Shown here piece after piece: positions 42,361 through 53,373 of a stretch of 64,000 nucleotides of DNA. A program made the translations under genes and the position numbers. This DNA comes from Streptomyces werraensis (GTDB lineage: Bacteria; Actinomycetota; Actinomycetes; Streptomycetales; Streptomycetaceae). Below the pieces are notes generated by a model. That model did no database searches and was not told where the DNA came from. It saw nothing but the letters and a program-made list of their open reading frames with translations. The DNA lies in the NCBI GenBank assembly GCA_014656175.1, contig BNBX01000001.1:762264-826263 (forward strand). Direction: 5' to 3'. Positions within the stretch are counted from its first letter, which is position 1. Every line of letters starts with the position of its first letter.

Positions 42361-45300
42361 GTGGATGCCGCAGGGGGATCGGCGGGATTCGTGCTCGCCC
42401 GCGCTCGGGCGCACCGTCCGCTGCTCGCCGCCGCGCTGCTCACGGTCCTGCTGACCACGGCCGTCCTGGCCACCCTGACCGCCTACTCCACGACGATCGG
42501 CGACGCGGCCCTGCGGCACGCGCTGGCCAACCCCCGCGACGCCGCCGGGACCACACTGCTCGTCAAGGCCGAGTCGCTGCCCGAGGGCGGCCTGCCCGCC
42601 GCCGACGCCGCCGTGCGCCGCGCGGCCGGGCGGGCCTACGACGGCCTGCCGGTGACGCTGCGCACCCTCGTCCGGTCCGGCCCGTACGGCCTGCCGCCGT
42701 CCCCGCGCCCGGCCGACCGGCGCGCCGAGGGCGAGGAGCCCGACCTCACGCACTTCGCGGCCCTCGACCGGACGCAGGTGCGCATCACCGAGGGCCGGAT
42801 GCCCTCCGCACGCCCCGGCGGACCGGAGATCGAGGTCGCCCTCCCCGTCGTCGCCGCCCGTGAACTGGGCCTGCGGCCGGGCGCCCGGATCACCCTGGAC
42901 AACCGGATGGAGGGCCCTGCGGCGCGGGTGCTCGTCACCGGCCTCTACCGCCCCGCCGACACCTCCGCGCCCTACTGGCAGCTCGACGAACTCGCCGGCC
43001 GCGGCATCGTCACCGTCCACTTCACCACCTACGGCCCGCTGCTCGCCGACCCCGCCGTGCTGACCGGGGGCCGGGTGAGCGCGGGGTCCGTGGGCTGGCT
43101 GGCGTCGGCCGACTTCTCCGGGATGACCACCGGCCGGATCGACGCGCTGCGCACCGCCATGAAGGAGGGCGTGGCCGCGCTGCCCGCCGCGCCGGCCCTG
43201 CACGGCTCGGCGACCGCCGCCGGGGACCTGCCCGCCACCCTGGACCGGGTCGAGCGGGCCCTGTTCGTTGCCCGCTCCACGCTGCTGGTCGTCGTCCTCC
43301 AGCTCGCCCTGCTCGCCGCGTGCGCCCTGCTGCTGGTGGCCCGGCTGCTGACCGCCGAGCGCGCGACGGAGACCCGGCTGCTGCGGGCCCGCGGCGCCTC
43401 CCGCGCCCGGGTGGCACGGCTCGCCGCCCTGGAGGCGCTGCTGCTGGCCGTGCCCGCGGCCCTGTGCGCGCCGCTGCTCGCGGGCCCGCTCACCCGGCTG
43501 CTCGCCGGACGGGGCGCGCTGGCCCGGATCGGGCTACGCCTGGACGCCTCCGTGACGTCCGTCGCCTCGCAGGGCACGGTGTGGCTGGTGTCGGTGGGCG
43601 TGGCGCTGGGCTGCGCGCTGGCCGTCACGCTCCCCGCGCTCGCCACCCCGTACGCCCCCGGCCGCGCCAAGCCGCTGCCCGGCCTGGTGCGGGCGGGCGG
43701 GGACCTGGGGCTGCTGGTGGTGGCCGGGGTGGCGTACTGGCAGCTGAGCCGCCGTGCGTCCGGGGCCGTCGGCGAGGACCTCGGCGTGGATCCGCTGCTG
43801 GTGACCGCCCCGGCGCTGGCGCTGCTCGCCGGCACGGTGCTGACGCTGCGGCTGCTGCCGCTGCCGGCCCGGCTCGCCGAACGGCGGGCGGCCCGCAGCC
43901 GGGGGCTGTCGGGTGCGCTGGCCGGGTGGCAGCTCGGCCGCCGCCCGATGCGCGGGGCGGGCCCGGTGCTGCTGCTGGTGCTCGCCGTGGCGCTCGGCAT
44001 GCTGGCGGTCGGGCAGGGCTCCTCGTGGGAACGCTCGCAGGACGACCAGGCGGACTTCCGGGCCGGCACGCAGGTGCGCGTCCTGTCCAACGGCACCGAG
44101 GGCCCGGGACGCGGCGCCGCCTACGCGGCCGTCCCCGGCGTCCGCTCGGCCTTGCCCGCCTTCCGTACGACCGTGTCCCTGTCCGGCGGACGACAGGCCA
44201 CGGTGCTGGCGCTGGACAGCGAGGGCGCCGCGGGCACCCTGCTGATGCGCCCCGACCTGGCGGACGTGCCGGTGCGCACCGCGCTGTCCGGGCTGGCCCC
44301 GAAGGGCGCCGCGGCGGGCGTCCGCATACCGGCGGGCACCGCGCGGCTGGCGCTGACCGCGTCCCTGCACGGCGCGGACGCCACCGCCACCGCCGACGTG
44401 ACCGCCACCGTGGAGGACGCCCACGGCACCCCGTACCCGCTCATGTTCGGCGAGCTGCCCCAGGACGGGCGGCCGCACGACCTGGTGACCGACCTGGCGG
44501 CGGTCGCCGGGGGCCCGGCCGGCCCGCTCACCCTGACCGGGTTCCACCTGGACCTGCCTCAGCCGGCCGGGCCTCCTCGGCGGAGCCGGCTCGCCCTCAC
44601 CGCGCTGACCGCCGCGGACACCGCGGGCCGGGACCGCGCGCTGCCGTTGTCGGCCCGCTGGCTCCCGTCGCTCGACGGCGGCGGCCCGGACACCGCCGAC
44701 GACGATGCGGCACGGCCGCGGATGGCCGCCGGCGCCCCCGCCACCGCCGACTTCACCGCCACACCCTCCCCGCCCGACATGGCCTGGCTGCCCACGACCC
44801 TCACGCTCCACCTGCGTGTCCCGCAGCCGCCGGTGCCCGTGGTCGAGGGCGTCGCGACGGACCGGTACCTGGAGTCCACCGGCGCCCGGACCGGTCAGCG
44901 GCTGAGCGTGCAGCTCGGCGGCGGCACCGTGCCGGTGCGGATCGCCCGCGCGGTGCGGGCGCTGCCCACCACCCCGTCGGACGGGGCGGACGACGACGGC
45001 GGCGCCCTGCTGCTCGACCTGGCCTCCGTCAACCGCGCCCTCCAGGCGGCCAAGGGCGAGGCCGTGCCGCCGAACGAGTGGTGGCTCGCCACCGGGCCTG
45101 ACGCGTCCTCGCGGGTCGCGGGGGCGCTGCGGCAGCGACCCGACATCGACCCGTCCCGTGTGGTGGTGCGTGACGAGATCGCGGAGCAGCTGCGCGACGA
45201 CCCGTTCGGCGCCGGCCCCGGCAACGCCTTCGCGGCGGCGGCCTTCGCCGCGGCGGCCCTGACGGCGGTCGGCTTCGCGGTGAGCGCGGCCGGCTCGCTG

Positions 45301-45636
45301 CGGGAGCGGTCCGCCGAGTTCGGGGTGCTCCGCGCCCTCGGCGCCTCCCGGCGCCGGCTGGCCCGGGTGGTGCTCGTCGAGCACACGGTGCTGGTGGGGA
45401 CGGCGCTCGCGGTGGGCGTACTGCTCGGAGCGGTGCTGGCCCGTGCGGTGATCCCGCTGGTCATGCTGACCGCCGAGGCCACCCGCCCGCTGCCCGGGGT
45501 GCTGGTGGTGCTGCCGCCGCTGCGGGTGGCGGCGCTGCTGGCCGCCGTGGCGGCCGTCCCGCTCGTGATCACGGCCGTCCTGTCCCTGCGCAGGGTCGAC
45601 GCGGTGTCCTCGCTGCGCGACCGGGGAGGTGAGTGA
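42361..45636 (+). CDS. FtsX-like ABC transporter permease (large, two-module)
   Basis: The 1091-residue membrane protein has one N-terminal helix (LLAAALLTVLLTTAVLATL), a large outer domain to about 290, a first FtsX core at about 300-560, a second outer domain at about 570-940 and a C-terminal FtsX core (FGVLRALGASRRRLARVVLVEHT). This is the duplicated layout of MacB/LolC-superfamily permeases in Streptomyces. Such systems work as mechanotransmitters or move lipids, peptides or drugs; the cargo is unknown. GTG 42361 is the annotated start, with a G-rich stretch upstream. The second permease starts one base after its stop. Confidence 0.9.
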   Translation: MDAAGGSAGFVLARARAHRPLLAAALLTVLLTTAVLATLTAYSTTIGDAALRHALANPRDAAGTTLLVKAESLPEGGLPAADAAVRRAAGRAYDGLPVTLRTLVRSGPYGLPPSPRPADRRAEGEEPDLTHFAALDRTQVRITEGRMPSARPGGPEIEVALPVVAARELGLRPGARITLDNRMEGPAARVLVTGLYRPADTSAPYWQLDELAGRGIVTVHFTTYGPLLADPAVLTGGRVSAGSVGWLASADFSGMTTGRIDALRTAMKEGVAALPAAPALHGSATAAGDLPATLDRVERALFVARSTLLVVVLQLALLAACALLLVARLLTAERATETRLLRARGASRARVARLAALEALLLAVPAALCAPLLAGPLTRLLAGRGALARIGLRLDASVTSVASQGTVWLVSVGVALGCALAVTLPALATPYAPGRAKPLPGLVRAGGDLGLLVVAGVAYWQLSRRASGAVGEDLGVDPLLVTAPALALLAGTVLTLRLLPLPARLAERRAARSRGLSGALAGWQLGRRPMRGAGPVLLLVLAVALGMLAVGQGSSWERSQDDQADFRAGTQVRVLSNGTEGPGRGAAYAAVPGVRSALPAFRTTVSLSGGRQATVLALDSEGAAGTLLMRPDLADVPVRTALSGLAPKGAAAGVRIPAGTARLALTASLHGADATATADVTATVEDAHGTPYPLMFGELPQDGRPHDLVTDLAAVAGGPAGPLTLTGFHLDLPQPAGPPRRSRLALTALTAADTAGRDRALPLSARWLPSLDGGGPDTADDDAARPRMAAGAPATADFTATPSPPDMAWLPTTLTLHLRVPQPPVPVVEGVATDRYLESTGARTGQRLSVQLGGGTVPVRIARAVRALPTTPSDGADDDGGALLLDLASVNRALQAAKGEAVPPNEWWLATGPDASSRVAGALRQRPDIDPSRVVVRDEIAEQLRDDPFGAGPGNAFAAAAFAAAALTAVGFAVSAAGSLRERSAEFGVLRALGASRRRLARVVLVEHTVLVGTALAVGVLLGAVLARAVIPLVMLTAEATRPLPGVLVVLPPLRVAALLAAVAAVPLVITAVLSLRRVDAVSSLRDRGGE

Positions 45637-45637
45637 G

Positions 45638-48391
45638 GTGACCGAACGGCCCTCCGGACGGCCACGGGCGGCCGCCTCACGGGTGACCGTGCCCTGGGTG
45701 CGCACCCGGCTGCGGACCGCGCCGGGCGCCGCTGCGGCGCTCGCCCTGCTGGTCGCGGTGACCGCGTTCCTCGCCGCCGCGCTGCCGCCCGCGCTGGACC
45801 GGTACGACGAGGAGGGCGTGCGCCGAGCGCTGGAGGCCGCGGGGCCCACCCGCACCGGCGTTCAGATCCAGACGTCGGACGCCGACCTGTATCTGAGCGA
45901 CGAGCCGTGGGAGGACCGGCTCTCCCGGGACCGGGTGGAGGGCCCGTTCGCCAAGCTGCTCACGCTGCCGGGACGCGCGCTGCCGCTGGAGGTGGACCAG
46001 TCGTCGGCCGGGGTGCGCACCACCCGGCCCCTGGAGGCCCCCGACCGGTACCTGTCCCAGCCGGACGGCGTCGCACCGGTGTTCCACCTCGTCGCCCAGG
46101 GCGGCGTCGCCGCGCACTCCCGGCTCACGCAGGGGCGGCTGCCGCGGGCCCCCGAGGACCCCGGTCCCGAAGCCGCCGCCCTGGAGGCCGCCGTCACCAC
46201 CGAGACGGCCGCGACGCTGAACATCCGGGTGGGCTCGGTCGTCCACCTCCCCCGCGCGGAGGGCGACCCGCTCGCCGTGCGCGTCACCGGCCTGGTCGCT
46301 CCCCGTGAACCGGACGGGGCCTACTGGTCCACACTGCCCGGACTGGTCCGGCCGCACCGCATGGTCACCCAGGGCCCCGTGCCCAGCCAGTACTGGGCCG
46401 GCTCCCTGCTGCTGGCGCCGGACGCGGGCCCGGCGCTGCTGGGCACCCCGGGAGCGCCCGCGCGGTACTGGACGCTGGCCCCCGATCTCACGGCCCTCCA
46501 GGGCCGTGACCTGAGGGATCTGACGTCGTCCGTCGCCTCCATGGAGGGCGGGCCGCTGCTGGAGCGGGTCACCGCCACCGTCTCGCCGCACCTGGACGTG
46601 TCCACCGACCTCGACGACGTGCTCGGCGGCCACGAGGGCCTCCGGTCGGCCATCGGTCCCCTCGTCGCGGTCGCCGCCTTCGGGACCGGCACGGTCGCGG
46701 TCGTGGTCCTGTGCATGGCGGGCGGACTCGCGGCCGAGCGGCGCCGCGCCGAACTCACCCTGCTGCGCGCCCGCGGTGCCTCGCTCCGCGGCCTGGCGGG
46801 CCGGCTCCTCGCGGAGACGGCCGTGGTCGCCGTGCCCGCGGCCGCACTCGGCCTGCTGGCCGCCCGGCTCGCCGTCGGCACCGGCCGGCCCCTGCAGTCC
46901 GCGGCCGCGGCGGGCGCCGTAGCCCTGGTCGCCGCCCTCGCGCTTCCGCTGCGCGCCCTGGCCGTCCACCGTGCGGTGGGGGCGCACACCGGCCGCGAGG
47001 ACGTCGTCCGGGCCCGTCCGTCCAGGGGACGCCTGGTCGCCGAGGTGACGCTGCTGGCCGTGGCGGCGGGCGCGGTGCTGACGCTGCGGACGCGCGGCAC
47101 GTCCGCCGACGGCGACCCCACCGGCGACGAACTGGTGTCGTCGGCCCCCGTGCTGGTGGCGGTGATCGCCGCCCTGGTGCTGGTGCGACTGTATCCGCTG
47201 CCGCTGCGCGGCCTGGCGCGCCCGGCGCGGCGGATGCGGGGTGTGGTCGGGCCGCTGTCGCTGGCCCGGGCCGGGCGCGCGGGCGGTTCCACGGTGCTGC
47301 CGCTGCTCGCGCTGCTGACCGCGCTGACCACCGCCGCGTTCGGCGGCTCGGTCCTGGCCGGGGTGACCGACGCCCGGGAGCGCGCCGCGGTGTTCGCCGT
47401 CGGCGCCGACGCCCGCGTCGACAACCTCGACGAGGGAGCGGCGGACGTCGAGGAACGCGTACGGCGCGCCCCCGGCGTCGAGGACGTCACCTCCGTGAAG
47501 GTCTCCTACAACGCGCTCGCCGGGAACCAGCGGGTGTCGCTGGCCGGGGTCGAACCGGACGCGTACGCGGCGCTGAGCGGCCGCCTGGACGACGGCGCCT
47601 TCGACGCGGACACGCTGGAGGCGGACGGTGAGGACGCGGTGCCCGCGCTGAGCTCGCCCGCGCTGGCGGAGCGCTTCGGCGACGACCCGTTCCCGGTGAT
47701 CCTGGACGACGGCGACTCGTTCACCGCGCAGGTCGTGGCGGTGCGCCCCTGGACGCCGGCGCTCGGCGCGGACGACTTCCTGGTGGTGGACGGCTCCGCC
47801 CTGCGCGCCGGCCTCGAACCGCCCACCGGGCTGCTGGTCACCGGCGACCACCCGGACGCGGCGGCGCTGAAGAAGGCCGCGGGCGGTGACGCGCACGTGC
47901 GGCTCCGGTCGGACGTGGTCGCCGCCACCGTCGAGTCGCCCCTGCAGACCGGCGCCGAGCGCGTCTACGCGGCCGCGGTGGGGGCGGGCGCCGGGTACGC
48001 CGCGCTCGCCCTGCTGCTGACCCTGCTGCGCGCCGCACCGGAACGCGCCGCGCTGCTGGCCCGGCTGCGCACCATGGGCCTCACCCGTGCCCAGGGCAGG
48101 CGGCTGCTGATCCTGGAGTCGCTGCCGCAGGCGGTGCTCGCCGCGGTGGGCGGCGCCTTCACCGCGTGGGCGGCGATCCGGCTGCTGGCGCCCGGCATCG
48201 ACCTGACGACCGTCGCCGTCGCCTCGGGCGCGCCTGATGCGGGACGTGCCCTGCTGCGCGCCGACCAGGTGTCCCTGCTGGTGCCGGCGCTGGCGGTGGT
48301 CGCCCTGACCGTCGGTGTCGCGGCGGCCCAGGCCTGGTGGTCGGGGCGCAGAGGCGCGGTGCGCGAACTCCGGGCGGGTGACGCGCGATGA
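45638..48391 (+). CDS. FtsX-like ABC transporter permease, second subunit
   Basis: The 917-residue protein parallels the upstream permease: N-terminal helix (AALALLVAVTAFLAAALPPAL), outer domain, FtsX core with LTLLRARGASLRGLAGRL at about 365-385, second outer domain, and C-terminal core with LRTMGLTRAQGRRLLILE. GTG 45638 is chosen over GTG 45629 because GGGGAGGTGAG is then a well-placed ribosome binding site. It probably forms a heterodimer with the 1091-residue subunit, driven by the ATPase encoded 40 bases downstream. Confidence 0.9.
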   Translation: MTERPSGRPRAAASRVTVPWVRTRLRTAPGAAAALALLVAVTAFLAAALPPALDRYDEEGVRRALEAAGPTRTGVQIQTSDADLYLSDEPWEDRLSRDRVEGPFAKLLTLPGRALPLEVDQSSAGVRTTRPLEAPDRYLSQPDGVAPVFHLVAQGGVAAHSRLTQGRLPRAPEDPGPEAAALEAAVTTETAATLNIRVGSVVHLPRAEGDPLAVRVTGLVAPREPDGAYWSTLPGLVRPHRMVTQGPVPSQYWAGSLLLAPDAGPALLGTPGAPARYWTLAPDLTALQGRDLRDLTSSVASMEGGPLLERVTATVSPHLDVSTDLDDVLGGHEGLRSAIGPLVAVAAFGTGTVAVVVLCMAGGLAAERRRAELTLLRARGASLRGLAGRLLAETAVVAVPAAALGLLAARLAVGTGRPLQSAAAAGAVALVAALALPLRALAVHRAVGAHTGREDVVRARPSRGRLVAEVTLLAVAAGAVLTLRTRGTSADGDPTGDELVSSAPVLVAVIAALVLVRLYPLPLRGLARPARRMRGVVGPLSLARAGRAGGSTVLPLLALLTALTTAAFGGSVLAGVTDARERAAVFAVGADARVDNLDEGAADVEERVRRAPGVEDVTSVKVSYNALAGNQRVSLAGVEPDAYAALSGRLDDGAFDADTLEADGEDAVPALSSPALAERFGDDPFPVILDDGDSFTAQVVAVRPWTPALGADDFLVVDGSALRAGLEPPTGLLVTGDHPDAAALKKAAGGDAHVRLRSDVVAATVESPLQTGAERVYAAAVGAGAGYAALALLLTLLRAAPERAALLARLRTMGLTRAQGRRLLILESLPQAVLAAVGGAFTAWAAIRLLAPGIDLTTVAVASGAPDAGRALLRADQVSLLVPALAVVALTVGVAAAQAWWSGRRGAVRELRAGDAR

Positions 48392-48431
48392 CCCCGCCCG
48401 ATTCCGTGTCTCTCCCCGCAGGAGGCTCCCG

Positions 48432-49409
48432 ATGACCTCGGACCCGACCCTCGCCGACCTCACCGAGCGCGTCACGGCCCGCCGCGACCGGCCCGCCTAC
48501 GGCCATGACGCGCTCATCACCTGCGACCGTCTGGTCCGCGTGTTCACCGCGGACGGCGTGGAGGTGCAGGCGCTCCAGGGGCTCGACCTGCTGGTGCGGG
48601 AGGGCGAGCTGATGGCGCTGGTGGGGGCGTCCGGCAGCGGCAAGTCGACCCTGATGAACATCCTGGCCGGCCTCGACACGCCCACGGCCGGCGCGGCCCG
48701 GGTGGCGGGCCGCGACCTGCTGACGATGTCCGCGCGGGACCGGCTCGCCTACCGCCGTGAGGTCGTCGGCTTCGTGTGGCAGCAGACCTCGCGCAATCTG
48801 CTGCCGTATCTGACGTCGGCGCAGAACGTGGCGCTGCCGATGCAGCTCTCCGGCCGCCCCGGCGGACGCTCCCGGTCCGCGCGCCGGGCCCGCGCCGAAC
48901 GCGCCCTGGACCTGCTGGAGATGCTGGAGGTGGCGGACTGCCGGGACCGGCGCCCCCATGAGATGTCCGGCGGCCAGCAGCAGCGGGTCGCCATCGCCGT
49001 GGCCCTGGCGGGCGACCCTGCGGTGCTGCTCGCGGACGAGCCGACCGGCGAGCTGGACTCGCACACCGGTGAGCAGATCTTCGCCGCGTTCCGCACGGCC
49101 AACGAGCGGCTCGGCACGACCGTCGTGATCGTCACCCACGACCAGGCGGTGGCGAACGAGGTCAGCCGCACGGTCGCCATCCGCGACGGCCGCACCTCGA
49201 CGGAGGTGCTGCGCCGCAGCGAGGTGGACGAGGCCACCGGCGACGAGAAGGTGGTCGCCCGCGAGTACGCGATGCTGGACCGCGCGGGCCGCCTCCAGCT
49301 CCCGGCCGAGTACACCAGCGCGCTCGGCATGCGCGACCGGGTGGCGCTGGAACTGGAGCCGGACCACATCGCCGTCCGCCCGGACGACAGCGGGCGGGAG
49401 GAACGGTGA
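48432..49409 (+). CDS. MacB-type ABC ATPase with C-terminal AbrB-like hairpin
   Basis: The 325-residue protein has a nucleotide-binding domain at about 30-265 with Walker A GASGSGKST, signature MSGGQQQR, Walker B VLLADEPTGELDS and switch VTHD. Typical members end near residue 240-260. Here residues about 279-318 read LDRAGRLQLPAEYTSALGM then RDRVALELEPDHIAVRPD, which matches the SpoVT/AbrB swapped-hairpin pattern (D-x-x-GR-x-x-LP, then RV-x-L-E-L-x-x-D). That domain dimerises and often binds DNA. GGAGG precedes the ATG at 48432. It should power the two upstream permeases. Confidence 0.92.
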   Translation: MTSDPTLADLTERVTARRDRPAYGHDALITCDRLVRVFTADGVEVQALQGLDLLVREGELMALVGASGSGKSTLMNILAGLDTPTAGAARVAGRDLLTMSARDRLAYRREVVGFVWQQTSRNLLPYLTSAQNVALPMQLSGRPGGRSRSARRARAERALDLLEMLEVADCRDRRPHEMSGGQQQRVAIAVALAGDPAVLLADEPTGELDSHTGEQIFAAFRTANERLGTTVVIVTHDQAVANEVSRTVAIRDGRTSTEVLRRSEVDEATGDEKVVAREYAMLDRAGRLQLPAEYTSALGMRDRVALELEPDHIAVRPDDSGREER

Positions 49410-49424
49410 GGCGGGTGCGGGGCG

Positions 49425-50090
49425 TCAGCGGACGCTGAGTCCGAGAGCGCCCGCACCCGACCGTCTGACGGCGACGGACCCGTAGGGCGTCCGCAGCCGC
49501 AGCCACGACCCGGACGAGAACAGGGCCCGCTCGTCGCCCCGCAGGAAGCCGAGCGACTGGGCGGCGTGCACGGCGCGCACCGGCAGACCGGTGTCGGCGA
49601 CCGTGCGGGACCATATCTCCCGCCCGATGCGGTCGAGTTCGGCGCGCGTGCGCTGCTCCGGCGCCAACTGCTCGGTGCGGGAGCGGAATTCGGCGACCGA
49701 GGCGGCGACGAGCCGGCGCAGCCGCTCGGGCTCGGGAAGGCCGGGCTCGGGCCTCCAGCCGCCGCGCGGCGGGAGCACCCCGGCCCACGGCGGCCCGGTG
49801 ACCGCCGCCGGCACGGCCGCCGTGGCGGCGGACTCGTCCACCGACTCCAGCAGCTCACCGGCGGACACGGTCACGTCCAGGGTGACGTCGAGCCCGTTCT
49901 CGTACGGTTTGGCCAGCCGCACGGCGCGGATCGCCAGCACCTCGAACGAGGGGGGACGGCCGAAGACCGCGAACGCCGTGCCGGCCGCCTGGAGGCGGAC
50001 GGCGGCGCCGCGGTCGTAGTGCAGCAGCCGGGACAGGAAGGCCGCGAGATCCGCGGCCTCCCCCTCGTCGGCGAGGTGGAGCACCGTCAT
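49425..50090 (-). CDS. Conserved protein of unknown function, coupled to a thioesterase
   Basis: The 221-residue soluble protein has no recognised motif. The N-terminal 70 residues look like an alpha/beta domain (LAAFLSRLLHYDRGAAVRLQ, TAFAVFGRPPSFEVLAIRAVRL), the middle is helical with many Arg/Glu, and the C-terminus is beta-rich (SSGSWLRLRTPYGSVAVRR). The ATG at 50090 overlaps the stop of the thioesterase gene (ATGA at 50087-50090), so the two proteins are made together. No membrane segment is present. Confidence 0.82.
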   Translation of the reverse strand: MTVLHLADEGEAADLAAFLSRLLHYDRGAAVRLQAAGTAFAVFGRPPSFEVLAIRAVRLAKPYENGLDVTLDVTVSAGELLESVDESAATAAVPAAVTGPPWAGVLPPRGGWRPEPGLPEPERLRRLVAASVAEFRSRTEQLAPEQRTRAELDRIGREIWSRTVADTGLPVRAVHAAQSLGFLRGDERALFSSGSWLRLRTPYGSVAVRRSGAGALGLSVR

Positions 50091-50512
50091 GCGGCGACGG
50101 CCTCCTCCTTGTCACCGGCGGTGGCGTCGTCCGTGTACTCCTGGAGGAACTCGCGCTCCTCCGCGGTGAGCCGCCGGGGACGCTGTGCCTCGAAGTCGAA
50201 CGGCACGATCACCGTCGACGCGCGGACGTAGACCAGGTCGTCGTCCTTCACCTCGTAGGTGAGGGTGAAGGACGCCGCCCTGATCTCCGTGACCCACAGC
50301 TCGATGTCGACCGGGTGGTGCCGGTGCACGAGCTGCCGCTTGTAGTCGATCTCGTGGCGCGCCACCACGGACCCCTGCTTGAAGTCCTTCTCCGGGCGGA
50401 ACAGGAAGTCGATACGGGCCTCCTCCAGATAGCGGAGGAACACCACGTTGTTGACGTGGCCGTACGCGTCCATGTCCGCCCAGCGCAGCGGGCAGCGGTA
50501 GATGTGCCGCAA
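50087..50512 (-). CDS. Hotdog-fold acyl-CoA thioesterase (4HBT family)
   Basis: The 141-residue protein carries the 4-hydroxybenzoyl-CoA thioesterase signature MDAYGHVNNVVFLRYLEEARIDF in which the Asp of WADMDAYGHV is the catalytic acid, followed by the usual antiparallel strands (DIELWVTEIRAASFTLTYEV). It hydrolyses acyl-CoA thioesters in the cytosol; chain length is not predictable. The start is TTG at 50512, four bases after the ettA stop, so it is read from the ettA message. The next gene overlaps its stop. Confidence 0.92.
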   Translation of the reverse strand: MRHIYRCPLRWADMDAYGHVNNVVFLRYLEEARIDFLFRPEKDFKQGSVVARHEIDYKRQLVHRHHPVDIELWVTEIRAASFTLTYEVKDDDLVYVRASTVIVPFDFEAQRPRRLTAEEREFLQEYTDDATAGDKEEAVAA

Positions 50513-50516
50513 GAGA

Positions 50517-52181
<1,665 letters not shown>

Positions 52182-52364
52182 GAGAAACCGTCCGGCAACT
52201 TGAAATCTGGCAGTGGGCAGATACACCCCATCTTGCCCGACCGCCACCCCTGGGGGGAAACCCGTATCGCGGCACGGCCCTGACCTGCGCGTACGTGGTA
52301 CGGGGCGCGGCGGGGCCGTTACAGTCGGTCACGGCGCCCGATCAGTCCCGTACTGTGCAGGCGC

Positions 52365-53258
52365 ATGACCGACGGCAAGATCGAGATCACCGCGGATCTG
52401 GTCCGCGACCTGTTGCGGGAGCAGCATCCGGACCTGGCGGGCCTCTCCATCCGCGAGGTGGCGGGCGGCTGGGGCAACCAGATGTGGCGCCTCGGGGACG
52501 GGCTGGCGGTGCGTGTGCAGCGCATGGACCCCACCCCGGAGCTCCAGCTCAACGAGCGGCGGTGGCTGCCCGTGCTGGCCCCGCGCCTGCCGCTCCCGGT
52601 GCCGACCCCGGTGCGGTCCGGCGAACCGTCCGCCCGCTTCCCCAAGCACTGGACCGTCATGACATGGGTGCCCGGTGACCCGCTGGACTGCTCCTCGATC
52701 AGCCGCGGCGACCACGCGGCCGGCGCCCTGGCGGGTTTCCTCAGGGCACTCCATGTGGAGGCGCCCGCCGACGCGCCGGTCAGCTCGGACCGCGGTGGCC
52801 ACCCCAAGGACTGCACGGACGGCTTCGACCGGTTCTTCCACGCCGTCGTCCCCGACGGCCTCGCCGACGACGTCCGGGCCGTCTGGGACGACGCCGTCGC
52901 GGCGCCCGAGTGGGAGGGGCCGCCGCTCTGGGTGCACGGCGACCTGCATCCGGCCAACGTGGTCGTCTCGGACGGCACGCTCTCGGGCGTGATCGACTTC
53001 GGCGACATGTTCGCCGGCGATCCCGCGTGGGACCTCGCAGCCGCCTGGGTCGTCCTCCCCGCGGGCGCCGCCTCCCGCTTCTTCGACGCGTACGGGCGGG
53101 CGGACGCGGGGACGGTACGGCGCGCCCGCGGGCTGGCCGCGATGAAGAGCCTGTTCCTCATGCTGATGGGCCGCAACGGGGACCTGGGTCTTCCCGGCGG
53201 CAAGCCGGCGTGGGGACCGGCGGGCAGGGCAGCTCTCGACCGCGTCCTACAAGGCTGA
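52365..53258 (+). CDS. Aminoglycoside phosphotransferase-fold (APH) kinase family protein
   Basis: The 297-residue protein has the APH catalytic loop HGDLHPAN (His191, Asp193) and the metal-binding DFG equivalent IDFGDMF about 18 residues later. The N-terminal lobe (GGWGNQMWRLGDGLAVRVQRM) supplies the nucleotide Lys/Arg region. Members phosphorylate small molecules such as antibiotics, choline, homoserine or macrolides. Nothing in the neighbourhood fixes the substrate, so resistance should not be assumed. Transcribed away from ettA across 183 bases. Confidence 0.9.
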   Translation: MTDGKIEITADLVRDLLREQHPDLAGLSIREVAGGWGNQMWRLGDGLAVRVQRMDPTPELQLNERRWLPVLAPRLPLPVPTPVRSGEPSARFPKHWTVMTWVPGDPLDCSSISRGDHAAGALAGFLRALHVEAPADAPVSSDRGGHPKDCTDGFDRFFHAVVPDGLADDVRAVWDDAVAAPEWEGPPLWVHGDLHPANVVVSDGTLSGVIDFGDMFAGDPAWDLAAAWVVLPAGAASRFFDAYGRADAGTVRRARGLAAMKSLFLMLMGRNGDLGLPGGKPAWGPAGRAALDRVLQG

Positions 53259-53373
53259 GGCGGCGAGGCCGGCGGCAGCTGCGCGCCCGCGGCTGTTGCG
53301 AGCGCATCGCACCTGGTCAGGCGGTGTACGACGGCTGTAGCCGCAAGGCGTTCCTTCTGCCACGGTGTGCCGC

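Noticed and set aside
52365..53258. Aminoglycoside resistance gene.
   Set aside because: Only the general APH kinase fold is supported; substrate specificity cannot be read from the motifs and no resistance or biosynthetic genes are adjacent.
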